Origin: Papilionanthe hookeriana x Papilionanthe teres
Lineage: Eukaryota; Streptophyta; Magnoliopsida; Asparagales; Orchidaceae
Direction of reading: 5' to 3'
Assembly (NCBI GenBank): GCA_022702705.1
Contig: CM040421.1
Location: forward strand, 67,450,121-67,514,120
Length of the DNA stretch: 64,000 bases
A model generated the notes under the pieces. It saw only the letters and a program-made list of their open reading frames with translations, had not been told where the DNA came from and did no database searches. Positions within the stretch are counted from its first letter, which is position 1; each line of letters starts with the position of its first letter. Of this stretch, positions 61,291-64,000 are shown in pieces. The translations under genes were made by a program, and so were the position numbers.

Positions 61291-62381
61291 TAATTGCGGT
61301 CGGGTCAGTAGGCGATGAGGATGTCCTCAACCTCTATGGTAGTGAGATTTCTGAAACTCTTACCTGACCCTAGGGTTAGTTTAGTTTAGGCGTGTGGGTT
61401 AGATTGCCCACACAGTGTGCTTGTGCCGGCATGAGCCAGCACCGTTACGCGCCTTTGTGATGGATCGTTTATTTACCTAAAGCTAGCCTTTGTGATAAGG
61501 TTCTACATGCGTGGCCAACTCCCCTACAAATGATGAGTGAATCCCCCTTTATTGTGAGTCATAGCAAGAAGATCCTATGGGTTGGAGCCCATTTGCTCCC
61601 CTTTATTTTGGATGCCTCAATCTTCCTTGGAAAGATTGAGAATTTAGTCTATGCAAAGCTTCAAGGCATCATGAAATTAAAAAAACTTTATAGCTAGCCC
61701 ATTTCACGACGATGTGGAGAGTTTCCCCCATCGAAGATTCAAGGAGAAATTCCCCACTTGCCTCACCAAAGCAAAGGCAGCGATCACCGTAATTATGTGT
61801 CAACTCTAGGTTTCCCAAGCGAGTTCGTTAGTACGGGCGTGGCTCCTTATTGCATGTGCATGTATTAGCATTTGCATACCGCACTTCGCATTTGCACTTT
61901 GCACCTCGCACTTGCACTTTTCACCTCGCACCCGCACTTGTTATTCGCACTTGCACTTTACATCTCACACTTGCAGTTTCCTCGATTGGTCGCCCTAGAT
62001 CGACCTACACCACCTATGTGTAGACCGGCTGCCCCGTCAGGGTTGGTACCTTACTTTGCCCCAACCAGCTACCTCAGGATGGTCTGCTTTTCACTTTGCT
62101 CCGACAGGCCACCTCAGCCCAATTAGCATCTCACTTTACCTCGAACGGTCGTCCCAGCTGGTCTTCATGTCACTTTGGTTCGACCGGCCGTTCCGGCTCT
62201 ATCAACCAACCACTTTGTTTCGACCGACTGCTCTGGCCCGGTCGACTGTGAGCTTTGGTTTAACCGACCGCCATGGTCGGCCGACCGATCACTTGGATGC
62301 TTGTATGCTTTTTAGATCATTTTGCATGTTTGTTTGCATGAGACTGTTTGCCTGCTGATCCACTTCGATAAATATGCTTAC

Positions 62382-62384
<3 letters not shown>
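61291..62384. other. Unassigned region with tandem repeats
   Basis: No gene or element boundary is recognised. It holds a degenerate GCACTT/CGCA-type short repeat (61870-61978) and the 40-bp minisatellite at 62050-62295. The open frames here come from the repeats. Confidence 0.5.
62050..62295 (+). repeat. 40-bp minisatellite, six degenerate units
   Basis: CACTTTG-like unit starts fall at 62051, 62091, 62131, 62170, 62210, 62251 and 62289, giving steps of 40, 40, 39, 40, 41 and 38. Units share TCACTTTG, then TCGACCGGCCG-like cores. Diverged further units may precede it. Confidence 0.75.

Positions 62385-62469
<85 letters not shown>
62385..62469. repeat. (TA)n microsatellite
   Basis: About 42 TA units. 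It borders the Athila-type LTR E and might mark or blur its end. Confidence 0.95.
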
Positions 62470-62470
<1 letters not shown>

Positions 62471-64000
62471 TCATTTAAATGATTTTATAATGTGAATACT
62501 ATGCAAGTATATGTATCATTTATCAAGTAATATAAGACTTTCTGATTAAACCCCAAGATATCGAAGCCACAGGGGAAGTTATAAATAAAGAATGTATCTT
62601 CTATTTTTGAAAAGGAAAATTAACTTTTTTACTTTTAGAAAAGATTTTACTCAAACTATTAATAATATTTTAGGAAATATAACTCGATTCCTTTTGTAAT
62701 TTTAAAATTTGAAATGAAAATAAGCAACTACTTTAAGTAAAATTTTGTAAGATGAAAACTTATGCAAATGAAAAATCTTTTTTCTTTTTATGAATCAGTA
62801 AAAAGTTATGGAGAATATTTATTGTGCAAGTATCTAAAATGTGTTGTGCCAAATAAGAGTAATTATATTCTTCACCCTTACTAGAGATGCTATAAAGAAC
62901 ATAAGTTAATTCACTAGTTTAAAAATCTTGAAGACGGGTTAGGCAGGAAAGATACTAGCTCTCACTCTAGAGTTTCTTCGATTCCCTCCACTTGGGGGTT
63001 AACATCTCATATCAAAACATAAAACAATAAATCAAATTGGGGGCTTTAGCCTGTCACTCTAAAGTCCTATAATTCTACACTCATTAAAGTATATCTCCCT
63101 ATTTATTTACACTCAACAATATGGATTACATTCTCACCCATACAATCTCATGTGATTCTATCTAATTGTTGATTGAGACAATATCGCACTGGATCTTACA
63201 TGATCTCACAACAAATTTTAACACCTTAATTGGCCAAATCAAGAAGTAAATAAAGTTCAAGGTTTTGAATCATCACAACTTCTTCCAACATTTAAATCCT
63301 ATACTTCACACAACATACTTCCATAACTTAATCACTTCATCACTTAAGGAAAAAGATAAAGAAAACTACTCAAAATTCATGGGGAAAATGCAATCACGAC
63401 TTGGTTTAAAAGTAGAAATTATTGTGAAAACACAAGAAGTCTTAATTAAAAATAAAATGTAATAGAAAGATAAAGACTTATCTGTAAATCCTCTCCACAA
63501 AACTTTTGATGTTCCTTTGAAATCTTTATTTTCCCTTACAATACTCGTTAGAGGTTGGTGCCCAACTCCGTGGTCTCCAAAACTCAATTCTACTCCTAAT
63601 ACAAACTATATAAAATTAAGTAAAGATGGTGAAGTAGAGTGGTGTGTTCTAAGATAACTTCCTAACATAAATCTCACTCTTAAACACTAACCACACCCTC
63701 CAACAACAACCATATTTCTGATATTCAAGTCCTCTTTTTATACTTTTGCAAAAGGTGTCTTTGTATCTCTTCAAATTATGTCCAGATTCAACATATCTTC
63801 CAAAAGATGCATCAATTCAAGAGTATTTTGAATTTAATTTGGTGCTAATAGGAAGTTACCCACGTTCTCATCAAGAGGTGCTCTAAATGACACCTAAATT
63901 AAAATAACTCCTTTTTTTAAAGTGTCATGCGTAAGCGCAAGGTACCGGCGCTTAGCCGCAAGCCTGCTGGCGTGTAAGCTTAAAATCTAAGCACATAGTC
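62470..64000 (-). repeat. Athila-type LTR E, cut by the right edge
   Basis: Read on the minus strand it shows the same landmarks in the same order as LTRs A, B and D: palindromes (63979-63928), TATA-like GTATAAAAAG (about 63743-63734), TGTAAATAAATAGGGAGATA (about 63.1 kb), a TGACAGGCTAAA block, TTGTCACAATACC-like and TTGGCACAACAC-like blocks, a CGATATCTTGGGG block and CATATACTTGCATAG (about 62.5 kb). No coding region is in the window. The sense 3' end near 62.47 kb is approximate. Confidence 0.72.
63928..63979 (-). promoter_or_regulatory. Palindrome array in LTR E
   Basis: TGCGTAAGCGCA (63928-63939), CGGCGCTTAGCCG (63946-63958) and GCTGGCGTGTAAGC (63966-63979) follow at steps of about 19-20 bp. 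They lie upstream (minus strand) of the TATA candidate, as in the other families. The array may continue past the window edge. Confidence 0.55.

Noticed and set aside
49255..61300. Target-site duplication for Athila B
   Set aside because: GCAGG on the left and TAATT on the right do not match; TGCAG/TGCGG is only similar if the LTR limits are shifted. Left unresolved.
61872..62358. Open frames of 84 and 100 codons
   Set aside because: They run through the short-period repeat and the 40-bp minisatellite and show no known motif.

Overview
This window is dense plant repeat DNA and contains no host gene that I can support. It holds decayed Ty3/Gypsy LTR retrotransposons of the Tat and Athila lineages and a plant L1-type LINE (DUF4283-like ORF1, endonuclease, reverse transcriptase, RNase H). 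Long AT-rich stretches, microsatellites and nested insertions fit a heterochromatic region of a large angiosperm genome. I cannot name the species.

Layout. (1) 1-9452, minus strand: internal part of a Tat-lineage element (ORF1/gag, protease, RT, RNase H, archaeal-type RNase H, integrase, and an extra ORF running off the left edge). (2) 9453-16576: its 5' LTR, about 7.1 kb long. (3) 16577-16899: a short spacer. (4) 16900-23859: a second copy of the same LTR in the opposite direction, so 9453-23859 is a giant imperfect palindrome. (5) 23860-27258: the 3' end of Athila element C and part of its 3' LTR. (6) 27351 to about 47.3-47.7 kb, minus strand: the LINE, split by (7) a complete 13.8-kb Athila element A (31265-45071) with a perfect 5-bp target-site duplication. 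(8) About 47691-49266: unassigned, probably old LTR debris. (9) 49267-61290: Athila element B, which lacks PBS, gag and protease and carries a solo LTR (D, 51518-53113) inside its RT. (10) 61291-62468: unassigned, with a 40-bp minisatellite. (11) 62470 to the end: an Athila-type LTR (E) on the minus strand.

The most interesting signal is in the Athila elements. A and B both carry two separate ORFs downstream of pol (called ORFx and ORFy here); the preserved end of C shows ORFy. In A, the LTR promoter region and the DNA before ORFx and ORFy each hold six copies of a 15-bp palindrome (type CTCGCCGACGGCGAG), spaced mainly at 21-22 bp or twice that, followed by a TATA-like sequence. B uses a different palindrome (type TGGCGCCTAGGCGCCA) in the same three places; C and E have related motifs in their LTRs. 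ORFy is preceded in A, B and C by a candidate leader intron of 194-201 bp. The 3' untranslated regions of all three share a hairpin whose stem sequences covary. Together these suggest Athila elements with family-specific, helically phased promoter modules for separate 3' genes and conserved RNA structure. This is inference from one window and needs comparative testing.
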